Assembly (NCBI GenBank): GCA_002633005.1
Contig: NMRA01000058.1
Span: forward strand, 1,148,185-1,169,429
Length of the DNA: 21,245 nt
Reading direction: 5' to 3'
DNA from: Phoronis australis
Taxonomy: Eukaryota > Phoronida > Phoronidae
Shown: one piece after another, positions 8,723 through 18,299 of the stretch
How positions within the stretch are numbered: the first letter of the stretch is position 1
Layout of the letters: each line of letters opens with the position of its first letter
Made by a program: the position numbers and the translations under genes
Notes under the pieces: model-generated
What the model saw: the letters and a program-made list of their open reading frames with translations, nothing else
Databases searched by the model: none
Told to the model about the DNA's origin: nothing

Positions 8723-11549
8723 CCAAATAGATTTGCACCAAACTATCAACGCCGGAATGTTAGAGCGAACGATCATAAATCCAATCCACCTCGAGAATAA
8801 ACCTGTGCCGAGAGAAAGTCAAATGGAAACAGTCTACAACAGGAAACTATTTTGCACTTCGCTTCGATAAATTGTTTGATGACATCTTCTACGTTAATGT
8901 TTCTGAAGACACTGATCTCAACATCTAGGATACATAGCGCGCTCGTTGAAACGCCACTAGCGTCACCTTGTGACTGGTCTTTTCTGACACGCGACGAGTG
9001 ATTTCTAACACCCGCTGACGTGCCAGTGATGCTGTCGGTGTTCTTAAAGAACCAATCAGTGTTAAGTTTATAAAGCGTGTTGACCAAACCGATGAGATAG
9101 TCATGTTCTGACGTGACTGACAATTACAAAGCTGAGCATTTGACACAAAGAAAAATATAAGAATGGTCAGCACTACTTCACATAAAAACACAACCTACAC
9201 AATAGCACTGAGCAAGACTAGTACATCTTCACTGATTAAGCAAATAGAACCTACAAAGATTCAACAGCTGCTGGCACAGCACGGAGAAAATCATCCAAGG
9301 TCACAGACATCAAGTCCTCGTCACTCACAGCGTTGCCCTCGTTTACTGGGATAAGCAATCTTTCGTTAATGACATTTTGACTGTACATGCGACTCTAACC
9401 CAGAAGCCACCGTTGTACTTTTGCAGGGTGCTACACTCCACAGAGGTGGATTATGATTCATTCAATTAATACGAGTGTGAATGTAGGCTAAACTTGTCCC
9501 TTGTTGGTCAAATGCAAAGTGGGAGGGCTTATGACCTTTTAGGCTAGTCAGATTCGGGTCAGTTGGGGCGTAAATTAATTGACATCGAAGCATACGTCAT
9601 CGCTGACTAAATCATAACGTCTTATTGGTCGCACAGTAATTGGGGCGGTAGCTTGACACACTTGGGAAGTACATTTCGAGTCAACTCTGACGCGCTTCGA
9701 CGACTCGTAACGTGTCAGAAAAGACCCGTCACAGGGTGACTCTAGGGGCGTTCCATACACTCAGTGAGTCACGCGTAATTCTGGGATGATTAATATCTAG
9801 CGCCAGTTTGCTGAATGACCGCTCCTCTGAAAGCTCGTTACCAACGACCTATTTAGTCCTACACGTATCACAATGTAAAAAATGTCATTTCTAAATCTCT
9901 GCCATCGTTCTTACTGACCCGTTTCATGAAAACGGATCAATACGCCTGACGAACTGAACAATCCTTACCCAGACGTGAAACCATGCGTGTATGTCAGTGT
10001 CGACTACACAACATGTTAAAGAGATTTGGAACACGAAAAAACAGACTAAATTGCTTTATTCAAAGTGCTTCACTGCCACACTAAAACAGAATTGAACCTG
10101 CTTACGGTTATTACTTTTGCGGGTTTTTCGTAAAGATTTTGAATTTCCACTGATATTAAAGCATTTTTCTTTTAGTTTCAAATTTCAAAAATAATACGCC
10201 AACTGCTCGCCACTTTGTTGATTTTCTCCCACAAGGCAAAGAATGTCTCCTAACTTGGTTTGGCAAGATGCAGACGTAGCACATTTTCCTTAGTATGGAA
10301 AATGTGACCTTTGACATTTGATGTAAACAAAACAATGATGACTTCAAGCAACTGCAATTGATGTTGGTTTTCACTGTTTAAAATTAGTCATAAAAATATC
10401 GTAGCATTCAAATATATTCTAAAATGCACTAGGGAATTATTTTTGGAAAATTTCTTGCTTCACTGGCTTTCCTTATACTGTGGTGTCGACTAGATAATTA
10501 GCCATTAATATCCATCTTGTCAGTCAGATGTTTGTCGAAATACTGTGAGCGCATACAAGCATATATAATAAGTGGGAGGGAGATTAGAAAGTACGTGGTG
10601 TCTACAAAGTTTTTTCTTCGCACATATTTCAAAACTTTTTTCTAGAAATTCCCTCACAGAAAAATTATGCAGACACAAATTATGCACGTGAATCAAACAA
10701 TTGTAATTAATTACAAAGTATCCACAAGTCATGCAATTCATTAGTATTTTCACAAATGACACTGTTCACGTAATTACTGAGTCTCTTGTTATCATGACCA
10801 TGAAAACACTATCTACATGTATACAAGCATCTCTTAATTACAATTATGATATTCATACATCAATCACAAATATACTGCTAAGATTTTCGTAAAAATTTCT
10901 AATTTGTGCGTACCGTAATGTAGAGGAATACGACTGCTATTTTGTACAAGAATACCTTATGTTTTGCGTGTTGACTTGACATAGAAACCAAATTTAAGAC
11001 TAATCCGAAATCCTAACATCGTTTTTGGGGTAAGTAATGAAGTTTTCATTTAAAAAGGGCTTCATAAAAATAGATTGAGGGGTTATATTGCTATTAATGT
11101 ACCCACTCTAAAAATGAAATTTTGACTTAAAAATATGGTAACGTATCAATAATAATAGCACATATTATAATTCCATGTTTCTTCTTTCTGAAAATGTGTA
11201 ATTGTACTTGTTTACATAGCCTGTTCGAATGGAGTTAAGGTTTGAGAAAACCTTAAGCAGCAGCCTAATCAGCCGACTACAATATACATGTCAACACCTG
11301 TTGCCTGAGACAAAGCTCCTTATAACGAGCCTGTCTACCATTTCGTTTCACGGTTTTCATACAGCTTTTAGTATGATCTGTTTAATGTGTGCAAAAATGT
11401 TCGATGGATCTTCAGCTCTGAGGTGATTTATTGACTATTTGAGCTTAGTGTGGAACCTTGAAGAAAGCAGGTTCAAAAAGTTGAATAGTATTTGTCAAAC
11501 TTGAATAAGAAACCTTGTGAAGTTTTGACAATTAATTCTGGAGACTCAC

Positions 11550-11871
11550 ATAGACTAGACGGTCTTCGAGAACAGTCTTCTAATTCCCGAAGCCTCGTGG
11601 AAGAAAGCGTCGTGTTCTCGGTATGCATGTCGGCAACAGTCGAAAACGCGGAGACAGGAAGCACCGAAGATAGCTTTGATGAATTATCCCCAGACTTGAC
11701 TTGATGGTGAATTGCGTGCTTAGAACCAATCGCCATCTTATGAATTTTGAAGACCACCTCATAACCTTGTTTTAAACGCAATCTATCTTCCACGAGTAGA
11801 GTACTGATATTGTTGAGGACGGCAAAGCTTGCTACCAATAGAACAATCTTGATAATGGCACTCCTTTTCAT
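11550..11871 (-). CDS. Beta-1,4-galactosyltransferase, coding exon 1, copy 1 (tail, anchor, stem)
   Basis: ATG at 11871-11869 opens 107 codons plus one base, ending at a strong GTGAGT donor (11549-11544). The phase matches exon 2. The product is a typical Golgi type II N-terminus: short basic tail MKRSAIIK, a hydrophobic anchor at about residues 8-27 (IVLLVASFAVLNN), then a luminal stem with N-glycosylation sequons at N63 (NSS) and N86 (NTT). Near the end, LEDCSRRPSSL parallels the family's LP-x-C-P...SPLL segment, whose cysteine (here C100) pairs with the one in exon 2. If the donor is ignored the frame runs on to a stop at 11473. This copy is identical to that at 16524-16845 and is probably the same exon assembled twice. 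Intron 1 would be about 3.5 kb from here to exon 2. Confidence 0.85.
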
Positions 11872-11886
11872 TGCAATTAGCTTGAC

Positions 11887-11998
11887 CTGAAATTCCGAGT
11901 AACCACAATGTCATGTTAGCATTCGCCAGCCAGCTAGTTGTATGATGACTAGCGCCAAAATACATGTAGAAATCGATGCGTGAAAAGTTTGCATTCAC
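11887..11998 (-). other. Possible 5' UTR intron of B4GALT, copy 1
   Basis: Minus-strand donor ATAG|GTGAAT (GT at 11998-11997) and acceptor GGAATTTCAG (AG at 11888-11887) would remove 112 bases just upstream of the ATG. The second copy is at 16861-16972. The acceptor is good and the donor moderate. Splicing is inferred only. Confidence 0.3.
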
Positions 11999-12012
11999 CT
12001 ATTTCACGAAAG

Positions 12013-12034
12013 CGCCATCTTCCCGCGCCATCTT
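12013..12034 (-). promoter_or_regulatory. Paired YY1-type AAGATGGCG motifs, B4GALT promoter copy 1
   Basis: On the minus strand AAGATGGCG occurs twice, at 12034-12026 and 12021-12013, both in the direction of B4GALT transcription. A TATTTAAAG string lies just upstream. AAGATGGCG is the core of the metazoan YY1 site that commonly sits at or just after transcription starts. The copy-2 equivalents are at 16987-17008. Confidence 0.5.
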
Positions 12035-12175
12035 TAAATACTGATCGAAAACGAGGCACACTGATAAAACCTCGTGAGTGATCATCAGCTGGCCATGGTG
12101 TACTGTGCAGTGCCTGAACGTACCAATTCCAGTGATATCTCGTCGGTATCCTTCCCAGGGATATACTTAGCCATT

Positions 12176-12176
12176 N
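12176..12176. other. Single N at the junction of the two duplicate copies
   Basis: The only ambiguous base in the window lies exactly between ...TTAGCCATT (end of copy 1) and CCAAATAG (start of copy 2). Copy 1 ends 20 bases into the sequence CAGGGATATACTTAGCCATT, which is the left inverted repeat of the element at 17130-18870. This marks an assembly join, not a biological boundary. Confidence 0.9.
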
Positions 12177-14134
12177 CCAAATAGATTTGCACCAAACTAT
12201 CAACGCCGGAATGTTAGAGCGAACGATCATAAATCCAATCCACCTCGAGAATAAACCTGTGCCGAGAGAAAGTCAAATGGAAACAGTCTACAACAGGAAA
12301 CTATTTTGCACTTCGCTTCGATAAATTGTTTGATGACATCTTCTACGTTAATGTTTCTGAAGACACTGATCTCAACATCTAGGATACATAGCGCGCTCGT
12401 TGAAACGCCACTAGCGTCACCTTGTGACTGGTCTTTTCTGACACGCGACGAGTGATTTCTAACACCCGCTGACGTGCCAGTGATGCTGTCGGTGTTCTTA
12501 AAGAACCAATCAGTGTTAAGTTTATAAAGCGTGTTGACCAAACCGATGAGATAGTCATGTTCTGACGTGACTGACAATTACAAAGCTGAGCATTTGACAC
12601 AAAGAAAAATATAAGAATGGTCAGCACTACTTCACATAAAAACACAACCTACACAATAGCACTGAGCAAGACTAGTACATCTTCACTGATTAAGCAAATA
12701 GAACCTACAAAGATTCAACAGCTGCTGGCACAGCACGGAGAAAATCATCCAAGGTCACAGACATCAAGTCCTCGTCACTCACAGCGTTGCCCTCGTTTAC
12801 TGGGATAAGCAATCTTTCGTTAATGACATTTTGACTGTACATGCGACTCTAACCCAGAAGCCACCGTTGTACTTTTGCAGGGTGCTACACTCCACAGAGG
12901 TGGATTATGATTCATTCAATTAATTCGAGTGTGAATGTAGGCTAAACTTGTCCCTTTTTAGTCAAATGCAAAGTGGGAGGGCTTATGACCTTTTAGGCTA
13001 GTCAGATTCGGGTCAGTTGGAGCGTAAATTGATTGACATCGAAGCATACGTCATCGCTGACCAAATCATAACTTCTCAGTGGTCGCACAGTAATTGGGGC
13101 GGTAGCTTGACACACTTGGAAAGTACATTTCGAGTCAACTCTGACGCGCTTCGATGACTCGTAACGTGTCAGAAAAGACCCGTCACAGGGTGACTCGAGG
13201 GGCGTTCCATACGCTCAGTGAGTCACGCGTAATTCTGAGATGATTAATATCTAGCGCCAGTGATCGCTCCTCTGAAAGCTCGTTACCAACGACCTATTTA
13301 GTCCTACACGTATCACAATGTAAAAAATGTCATTTCTAAACCTCTGCCATCGTTCTTACTGACCCGTTTCAAGAAAATGGATCAATACGCCTGACGAAAT
13401 GAACAATCCTTGCCCAGACGCGGAACCATGCGTGTATGTCAGTGTCGACTACACAACATGTTAAAGAGATTTGGAACACGAAAAAACAGACTAAATTGCT
13501 TTATTCAAAGTGCTTCACTGCCACACTGAAACAGAATTGAACCTGCTTACGGTTATCATTTTTGCGGGTTTTTCGTAAAAATTTTGAATTTCCATTGATG
13601 TTAAAGCATTTTTCTTTTAGTTTCAAATTCAAAAATAATATGCCAACTGCTCGCCACTTTGTTGGTTTCTCCCACAAGGCAAAGAATGTCTCCTAACTTG
13701 GTCTGGCAAAATGTAGACGTAGCACATTTCCTTAGTATGGAAAATGTGACCGTTGACCTTTGATGTAAACAAAACAATGATGACTTCAAGCAACTGCAAT
13801 TGATGTTGGTTTTCACTGTTTAAAATTAGTCATAAAGATATCGTAGCATTCAAATATATTCTAAAATGCACTAGGGAATTATTTTTGGAAAATTTCTTGC
13901 TTCACTGGCTTTCCTTATACTGTGCTGTCAACCTAAGATTTGGAGTGTGATTACACTAGATAATCTGCCATTAATATCCATCTTGTCAGTCAGATGTTTG
14001 TCGAAATACTGTGAGCGCATACAAGCATATATAATAAGTGGGAGGGAGATTAGAAAGTATGTGGTGACTACAGAGTTTTTTCTTCGCACATATTTCAAAA
14101 CTTTGTGATTTTTTTCTAGAAATTCCCTCACAGA

Positions 14135-15632
14135 GGAAAGTGAATAGTTCTGTGTTAGACGTTGGGATATTGTAATTTTGTCAGACATTGTTCAAAGGAT
14201 ATTTTTGACGAGCATTCGCATTTCGTGCCTCTTTAATTATTGAAAAGTATGCATAGCAGAGAAAAACCAAGAAATCCGTGGGCTGAGGAAGTTTTCACAA
14301 ACAGAGAATTGGTGTAGAGGATCTGATTGTAATACTTTCCGTATCGGGAAACATGCTACTGTTTTTTGTTTTTTGCTTTCAAAAGAGCGGTTGTCATCCA
14401 TGCCAAACTTCAGCAAGAAAGAAGGTTTCTCCACTTGGATAAGGCGAACCAGTGAATACCTGACCACAAGAAAAGCCCATGTCATAAAGATGCATGAGGG
14501 AACATCTAAACCTCGAAGTTCGACTCCACTATAGATAGATGCTGATCTAAGTTCAGTCAACAACTTATAAATGTCTGCTGAAATGAAAGACTGCAAACCT
14601 GAATGAGTTCGGTTCTCAACATTATATTATTTCTGGCAGAACAAAATTTAGAATTTTTGTAATAAAAACCCATCTCAGATCTGTCGTGTCACAAGAGCGA
14701 CTGACCAACCAGGCTTCAATCAGTGAAAAAGAATTTCCCACACCTGCTGTAAAATATGAGGTATTTCAAATTTTTGACGACAGCAGATCTCATTTGGGGA
14801 CGTAAAACTGGTTATTGTGACTCGATTTGCAATTAAATTGAATAAAATTCCTTGCAGTATAAGATTTGTTGATTGTTTAATGTTGAGGTGGTCACCTGAA
14901 GCATTTCGTCTGGGTGTTTATCTTGACAACATAGAGCATATTTTTCAATACGAAAATTAAAGGCTAAATCCAACGGAATTTTGTTACTTTAGACGTATTA
15001 GGCTAACCAGAATGTCCTTGCAAAGATTCTCGCGGTGACGTAGACAAAAACAAGCCAACACGCCTAACAGTTCGTTACATTTGGCAATTTATGGCACAAG
15101 TGGGCTCAGAGCGATGCTCCTAACATACTGTAGGAACCAAATTTACATGTGCTACCGTTGAAGGTAGGCTTTAAGATCACCATGATGCAAAGCTCTGTTA
15201 ATTTTCGTATAAATTCATTATCAAGCGCCACAGGTAAACTATTTCGATGTTTCAACTATGTTTCCAAGGTGAATGAATTCAATCAAATGGAGCAACTTTA
15301 CAGATGGATAAATCGTGAATTTGCACATTTTATGCTAGTTATAACCGGAATACAAAGCATCACTGGTGAATGATATTTTGTGCATACCCTTAACTTAATG
15401 AAACCAGGTTGTACGCTGCTGCATGATAAATTTGTCCAATTTATACAAATAACCCCCAGCATTATTCAAAATGCTGTTGCGGCTCGTAACTTCCTTCTTG
15501 GACACGTCATGTAGATCATCTTGGTACATGTCTTTGCACCCATGAATGAATTTAAGGAAACCAATTTGCATAGCTAATTATTATTTATGGAAATACAGTT
15601 GGACATTATTTAGTTAGAAAGCCCCCCACAGA
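14135..15632. other. 1498-base segment present only in copy 2 (allelic indel)
   Basis: In copy 1, CCCTCACAGA (10651-10660) runs straight into AAAATTATGC. In copy 2 the same CCCTCACAGA (14125-14134) is followed by 1.5 kb, then by CCCCACAGA (ending 15632) and AAAATTATGC. The exact 6-base CACAGA (9 of 10 over the longer word) at both edges suggests either a microhomology deletion in allele A or an insertion with a short target duplication in allele B. No terminal inverted repeats or poly-A tail were seen. It contains one coding-like exon (14460-14590). Confidence 0.85.
14460..14590 (-). CDS. Candidate exon inside the copy-2-specific segment, unrecognised
   Basis: Acceptor AACTCATTCAGGTTTGCAG (AG at 14592-14591) opens 43 codons plus two bases, closing at donor CAG|GTATTC (14459-14454). 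The peptide includes SADIYKLLTELRSASIY and GLDVPSCIFMTWAFLVV. Without splicing the same frame continues to a TAA at 14237, adding FLLKFGMDDNRSF and FPIRKVLQSDPLHQF, with an ATTAAA signal variant shortly after the stop. It may therefore be a terminal exon of about 118 codons instead. It is absent from copy 1. Its phase does not fit either B4GALT exon, so it is not part of that protein. I do not recognise it. Confidence 0.35.
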
Positions 15633-16523
15633 AAAATTATGCAGACACAAATTATGCACGTGAATCAAACAATTGTAATTAATTACAAAGTATCCACAAG
15701 TCATGCAATTCATTATAGTATTTCCACAAATGACACTGTTCACGTAATTACTGAGTATCTTGTTATCATGGCCATGAAAACTCTATCTACATGTATACAA
15801 GCATCACTTAATTACAATTATGATATTCATCCATCAATCACAAATATACTGCTAAGATTTTCGTAAAAATGTCTAATTTGTGCGTACCCTAATGTAGAGG
15901 AATACGACTGCTATTTTGTACAAGAATTCCTTATGTTTTGCGTGTTGACTTGACATAGAAACCAAATTTAAGACTAATCCGAAATCCTAACATCGTTTTT
16001 GGGGTAAGTAATGAAGTTTTCATTTAAAAAGGGCTTCATAAAAATAAATTGAGGGGTTATATTGCTATTAATGTACCCACTCTAAAAATGAAAATTTGAC
16101 TTAAAAATATGGTAACGTATCAATAATAATAGCACATATTATAATTCCATGTTTCTTCTTTCAGAAAATGTGTAATTGTACTTGTTTACATAGCCTGTTC
16201 GAATGGAGTTAAGGTTTGAGAAAACCTTAAGCAGCAGCCTAATCAGCCGACTACAATATACATGTCAACACCTGTTGCCTGAGACAAAGCTCCTTATAAC
16301 GAGCCTGTCTACCATTTCGTTTCACGGTTTTCATACAGCTTTTAGTATGATCTGTTTAATGTGTGCAAAAATGTTCGATGGATCTTCAGCTCTGAGGTGA
16401 TTTATTGACTATTTGAGCTTAGTGTGGAACCTTGAAGAAAGCAGGTTCAAAAAGTTGAATAGTATTTGTCAAACTTGAATAAGAAACCTTGTGAAGTTTT
16501 GACAATTAATTCTGGAGACTCAC

Positions 16524-16845
16524 ATAGACTAGACGGTCTTCGAGAACAGTCTTCTAATTCCCGAAGCCTCGTGGAAGAAAGCGTCGTGTTCTCGGTATGC
16601 ATGTCGGCAACAGTCGAAAACGCGGAGACAGGAAGCACCGAAGATAGCTTTGATGAATTATCCCCAGACTTGACTTGATGGTGAATTGCGTGCTTAGAAC
16701 CAATCGCCATCTTATGAATTTTGAAGACCACCTCATAACCTTGTTTTAAACGCAATCTATCTTCCACGAGTAGAGTACTGATATTGTTGAGGACGGCAAA
16801 GCTTGCTACCAATAGAACAATCTTGATAATGGCACTCCTTTTCAT
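16524..16845 (-). CDS. Beta-1,4-galactosyltransferase, coding exon 1, copy 2 (tail, anchor, stem)
   Basis: Same exon as 11550-11871, shifted by 4974, with identical translation: basic tail, anchor at about residues 8-27, stem with two NxS/T sequons and conserved C100. The donor GTGAGT is at 16523-16518. It has the more complete upstream context, since copy 1 breaks off about 300 bases above its ATG. If the duplication is an assembly artefact, only one of the two exists per chromosome. If it were real, the gene would have two identical alternative first exons. The upstream promoter at 16987-17008 belongs to it. Confidence 0.85.
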
Positions 16846-16860
16846 TGCAATTAGCTTGAC

Positions 16861-16972
16861 CTGAAATTCCGAGTAACCACAATGTCATGTTAGCATTCGC
16901 CAGCCAGCTAGTTGTATGATGACTAGCGCCAAAATACATGTAGAAATCGATGCGTGAAAAGTTTGCATTCAC
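16861..16972 (-). other. Possible 5' UTR intron of B4GALT, copy 2
   Basis: This is the copy-2 equivalent of 11887-11998: donor GT at 16972-16971 and acceptor AG at 16862-16861 on the minus strand. It would place the transcription start near the YY1-type motifs and leave a 15-base leader piece before the ATG. Inferred from splice words only. Confidence 0.3.
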
Positions 16973-16986
16973 CTATTTCACGAAAG

Positions 16987-17013
16987 CGCCATCTTCCCGC
17001 GCCATCTTTAAAT
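16987..17013 (-). promoter_or_regulatory. Paired YY1-type motifs and TATA-like box, B4GALT promoter copy 2
   Basis: AAGATGGCG on the minus strand lies at 17008-17000 and 16995-16987. TATTTAAAG overlaps the upstream motif (about 17013-17005). Orientation and distance to the ATG (about 150 bases) suit a B4GALT start site. Both motifs contain ATGs that would open short upstream frames. Confidence 0.5.
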
Positions 17014-17260
17014 ACTGATCGAAAACGAGGCACACTGATAAAACCTCGTGAGTGATCATCAGCTGGCCATGGTGTACTGTGCAGTGCCTGAACGTACCAA
17101 TTCCAGTAATATCTCGTCGGTATCCTTCCCAGGGATATACTTAGCCATTTGCCCAGTCGCCAATGCGAGTAAAAATGGTGCTGGGCGAGTAGAAGTTGAC
17201 TTGCCGGTCGCCCGGTGGCGAGCGAATAAGAGCGCAAAAGCGCTATATATCGTTTCCCAG

Positions 17261-17752
17261 ATGAATATGAATAATTTTCCTCCTCCTTGTGCTGTTTTTA
17301 TCATGAATTTAAGGTTCAGTCGATGCTCCGGCAGTAAAAAACATCGGCGCAGTGCGACCCTACCGATTCAGTACATGTCACCCGTTACGCGATTCGTCAA
17401 AAAACACAGTGTGTGGTCGTGCACAAAGAATTTGTGGACTAGTCCGAAACGAAGAAAAAGGGAGAAAGGAAGAAGACTGGTCCATGTGCTCATACCAAAT
17501 AAAATACCATATTTCTTGGAAGTGATTTCTTATTGTAATGTACAATGTCATTTTAGCCAAAATTATTTTTATAACATTCGTCCTGATAAGCGTCCATGCC
17601 CCTATAAGCGTCCCCACTCGTTTTCAGACTTCGCTAAAATAAGCGGCCAGTCCATGAATGTGTATATATCAGTGCGAAAAATGTCTTACCTAACAGTTCT
17701 AAAATTCTACAGTAAATGTATTCAATTTATCAATAATATCCGACAGTTCTGA
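17261..17752 (+). CDS. Basic open frame inside the inverted-repeat element, unrecognised
   Basis: This is the longest open stretch in the window. The frame is open from 17048, but that part crosses the element's left end and begins with GTG. From the ATG at 17261 it gives about 163 residues, lysine- and arginine-rich in the middle (GSKKHRRSATLPIQYM, KRRKREKGRRLVHV), ending NNIRQF. An acceptor-like TCGTTTCCCAG precedes the ATG. No transposase or zinc-finger pattern could be made out. It may be a degenerate transposon frame or chance. Confidence 0.2.
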   Translation: MNMNNFPPPCAVFIMNLRFSRCSGSKKHRRSATLPIQYMSPVTRFVKKHSVWSCTKNLWTSPKRRKREKGRRLVHVLIPNKIPYFLEVISYCNVQCHFSQNYFYNIRPDKRPCPYKRPHSFSDFAKISGQSMNVYISVRKMSYLTVLKFYSKCIQFINNIRQF

Positions 17753-17799
17753 AAAATCATTGTGCGCGTAATTTCTAGTAGACCACGAGCCTCGCCGCC

Positions 17800-18027
17800 A
17801 TGTCGGTATTTAGCCGTGGCTGTACACTTCAAACCATTCCGCAGTGCTTCAAAAAGAACGCAAAAGATTTGCTGATCTTGCGCGGAGGAAAGTGTCACAC
17901 TACATGGTCTGGCCCTGATCAGAACAGACGCAGCGAACTCAGGTCAACGGGATTGGTATTGTATCTTTCCCGTACAGATCTTCTCCCACAACAGGAATCC
18001 AGATTGTTTGTACACGAAAAATTATAA
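17800..18027 (+). CDS. Small ORF with strong Kozak context, unrecognised
   Basis: GCCGCCATGT at the start is a strong metazoan initiation context. 75 codons follow: MSVFSRGCTLQTIPQCF, then NAKDLLILRGGKCHTTW. A possible donor (CTCAG|GTCAAC, GT at 17942-17943) could end the coding part of a first exon after SELR. It lies inside the inverted-repeat element and about 0.8 kb from the B4GALT promoter, on the opposite strand. It could be the first exon of a divergent gene, possibly the one at 18910, or an element-encoded peptide. Confidence 0.28.
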   Translation: MSVFSRGCTLQTIPQCFKKNAKDLLILRGGKCHTTWSGPDQNRRSELRSTGLVLYLSRTDLLPQQESRLFVHEKL

Positions 18028-18276
18028 AAACCGCGAATCGAAACTTGGCCAAGAAGCGCGCGCTAGGACCCACATATAACATGTGGTCCTGCTCAATGAG
18101 ATAAATGGGGTGACATTGTACAGCTCATTGGGCCTGCTACTCTGGCAAATGAACACTGATGACACGCACGCGCTAGCTCACTCGGTGCACACCAGCTGAA
18201 TTACTTCAATACAAACGTCACGTGACAACAACATATGTGTTCGTCCAGATTTTTCTCGTTGCGGGGTGCGATCTAG

Positions 18277-18299
18277 CGCAGATTTTGACTTAATCTGCG
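18277..18299. other. Perfect 8-bp hairpin
   Basis: CGCAGATT (18277-18284) and its complement AATCTGCG (18292-18299) are separated by 7 bases. It lies in the interior of the transposon-like element. No T-tract follows. A second small hairpin, CTCGCC/GGCGAG, is at 18816-18832 in the right terminal repeat. Function unknown. Confidence 0.5.

Larger units (their letters stand above)
8723..12175. repeat. Direct duplication, copy 1 (allele A of a probable assembly bubble)
   Basis: This 3453-base block recurs at 12177-17149. The offset is 3454 at the left end and 4974 at the right end. Positions 8723-9470 match 12177-12924 with no difference seen, and 11190-12133 match 16164-17107 likewise. The middle differs: about 12 substitutions by eye in 9541-9810, a 9-base indel near 9807, about 23 extra bases in copy 2 near 13930, and a 1.5 kb segment missing here after 10660. 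It contains the first copy of B4GALT exon 1. It ends at a single N. Confidence 0.95.
12177..17149. repeat. Direct duplication, copy 2 (allele B of a probable assembly bubble)
   Basis: This is the second copy of 8723-12175, 4973 bases long because of the extra segment 14135-15632 and small insertions (near 13930 and 14110). Its outer ends match copy 1 base for base over hundreds of bases. One substitution near the right end is at 17108 (A) against 12134 (G). Unlike copy 1 it continues uninterrupted into the transposon-like element and the right flank. Confidence 0.95.

Noticed and set aside
8773-9123. Neurotrophin-like ending suggested by a KQF-x-E-x-KC string
   Set aside because: The spacing to the preceding cysteine is far too short, and the tryptophan and GCRG landmarks of that family are absent. 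One short string is not enough.
8925-9191. Apparent signal peptide (LTILIFFFVSNA) starting a secreted protein
   Set aside because: The frame opens at GTG, with a stop just upstream and no ATG before the hydrophobic run, so translation cannot start there unless spliced from elsewhere.
11229-11426. 65-codon plus frame present in both copies (second at 16203-16400)
   Set aside because: Identity between the copies is explained by the assembly duplication and not by selection. It has an ATG, but no homology or splice context.
11492-11704. Plus-strand frame of 70 codons (and its copy at 16466-16678)
   Set aside because: It is antisense to the well-supported B4GALT exon 1 and is open only because of that exon's codon composition.
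8723-17149. Genuine tandem gene duplication giving alternative first exons
   Set aside because: Identical ends with a divergent middle, an N at the join, and a break inside a transposon end fit an assembly artefact better. It is kept open as the alternative to test.
17048-17260. N-terminal part of the 234-codon plus-strand frame as a real gene start
   Set aside because: It begins with GTG, runs across the left end of the inverted-repeat element, and overlaps the minus-strand B4GALT promoter region. Only the part from the ATG at 17261 is kept, at low confidence.
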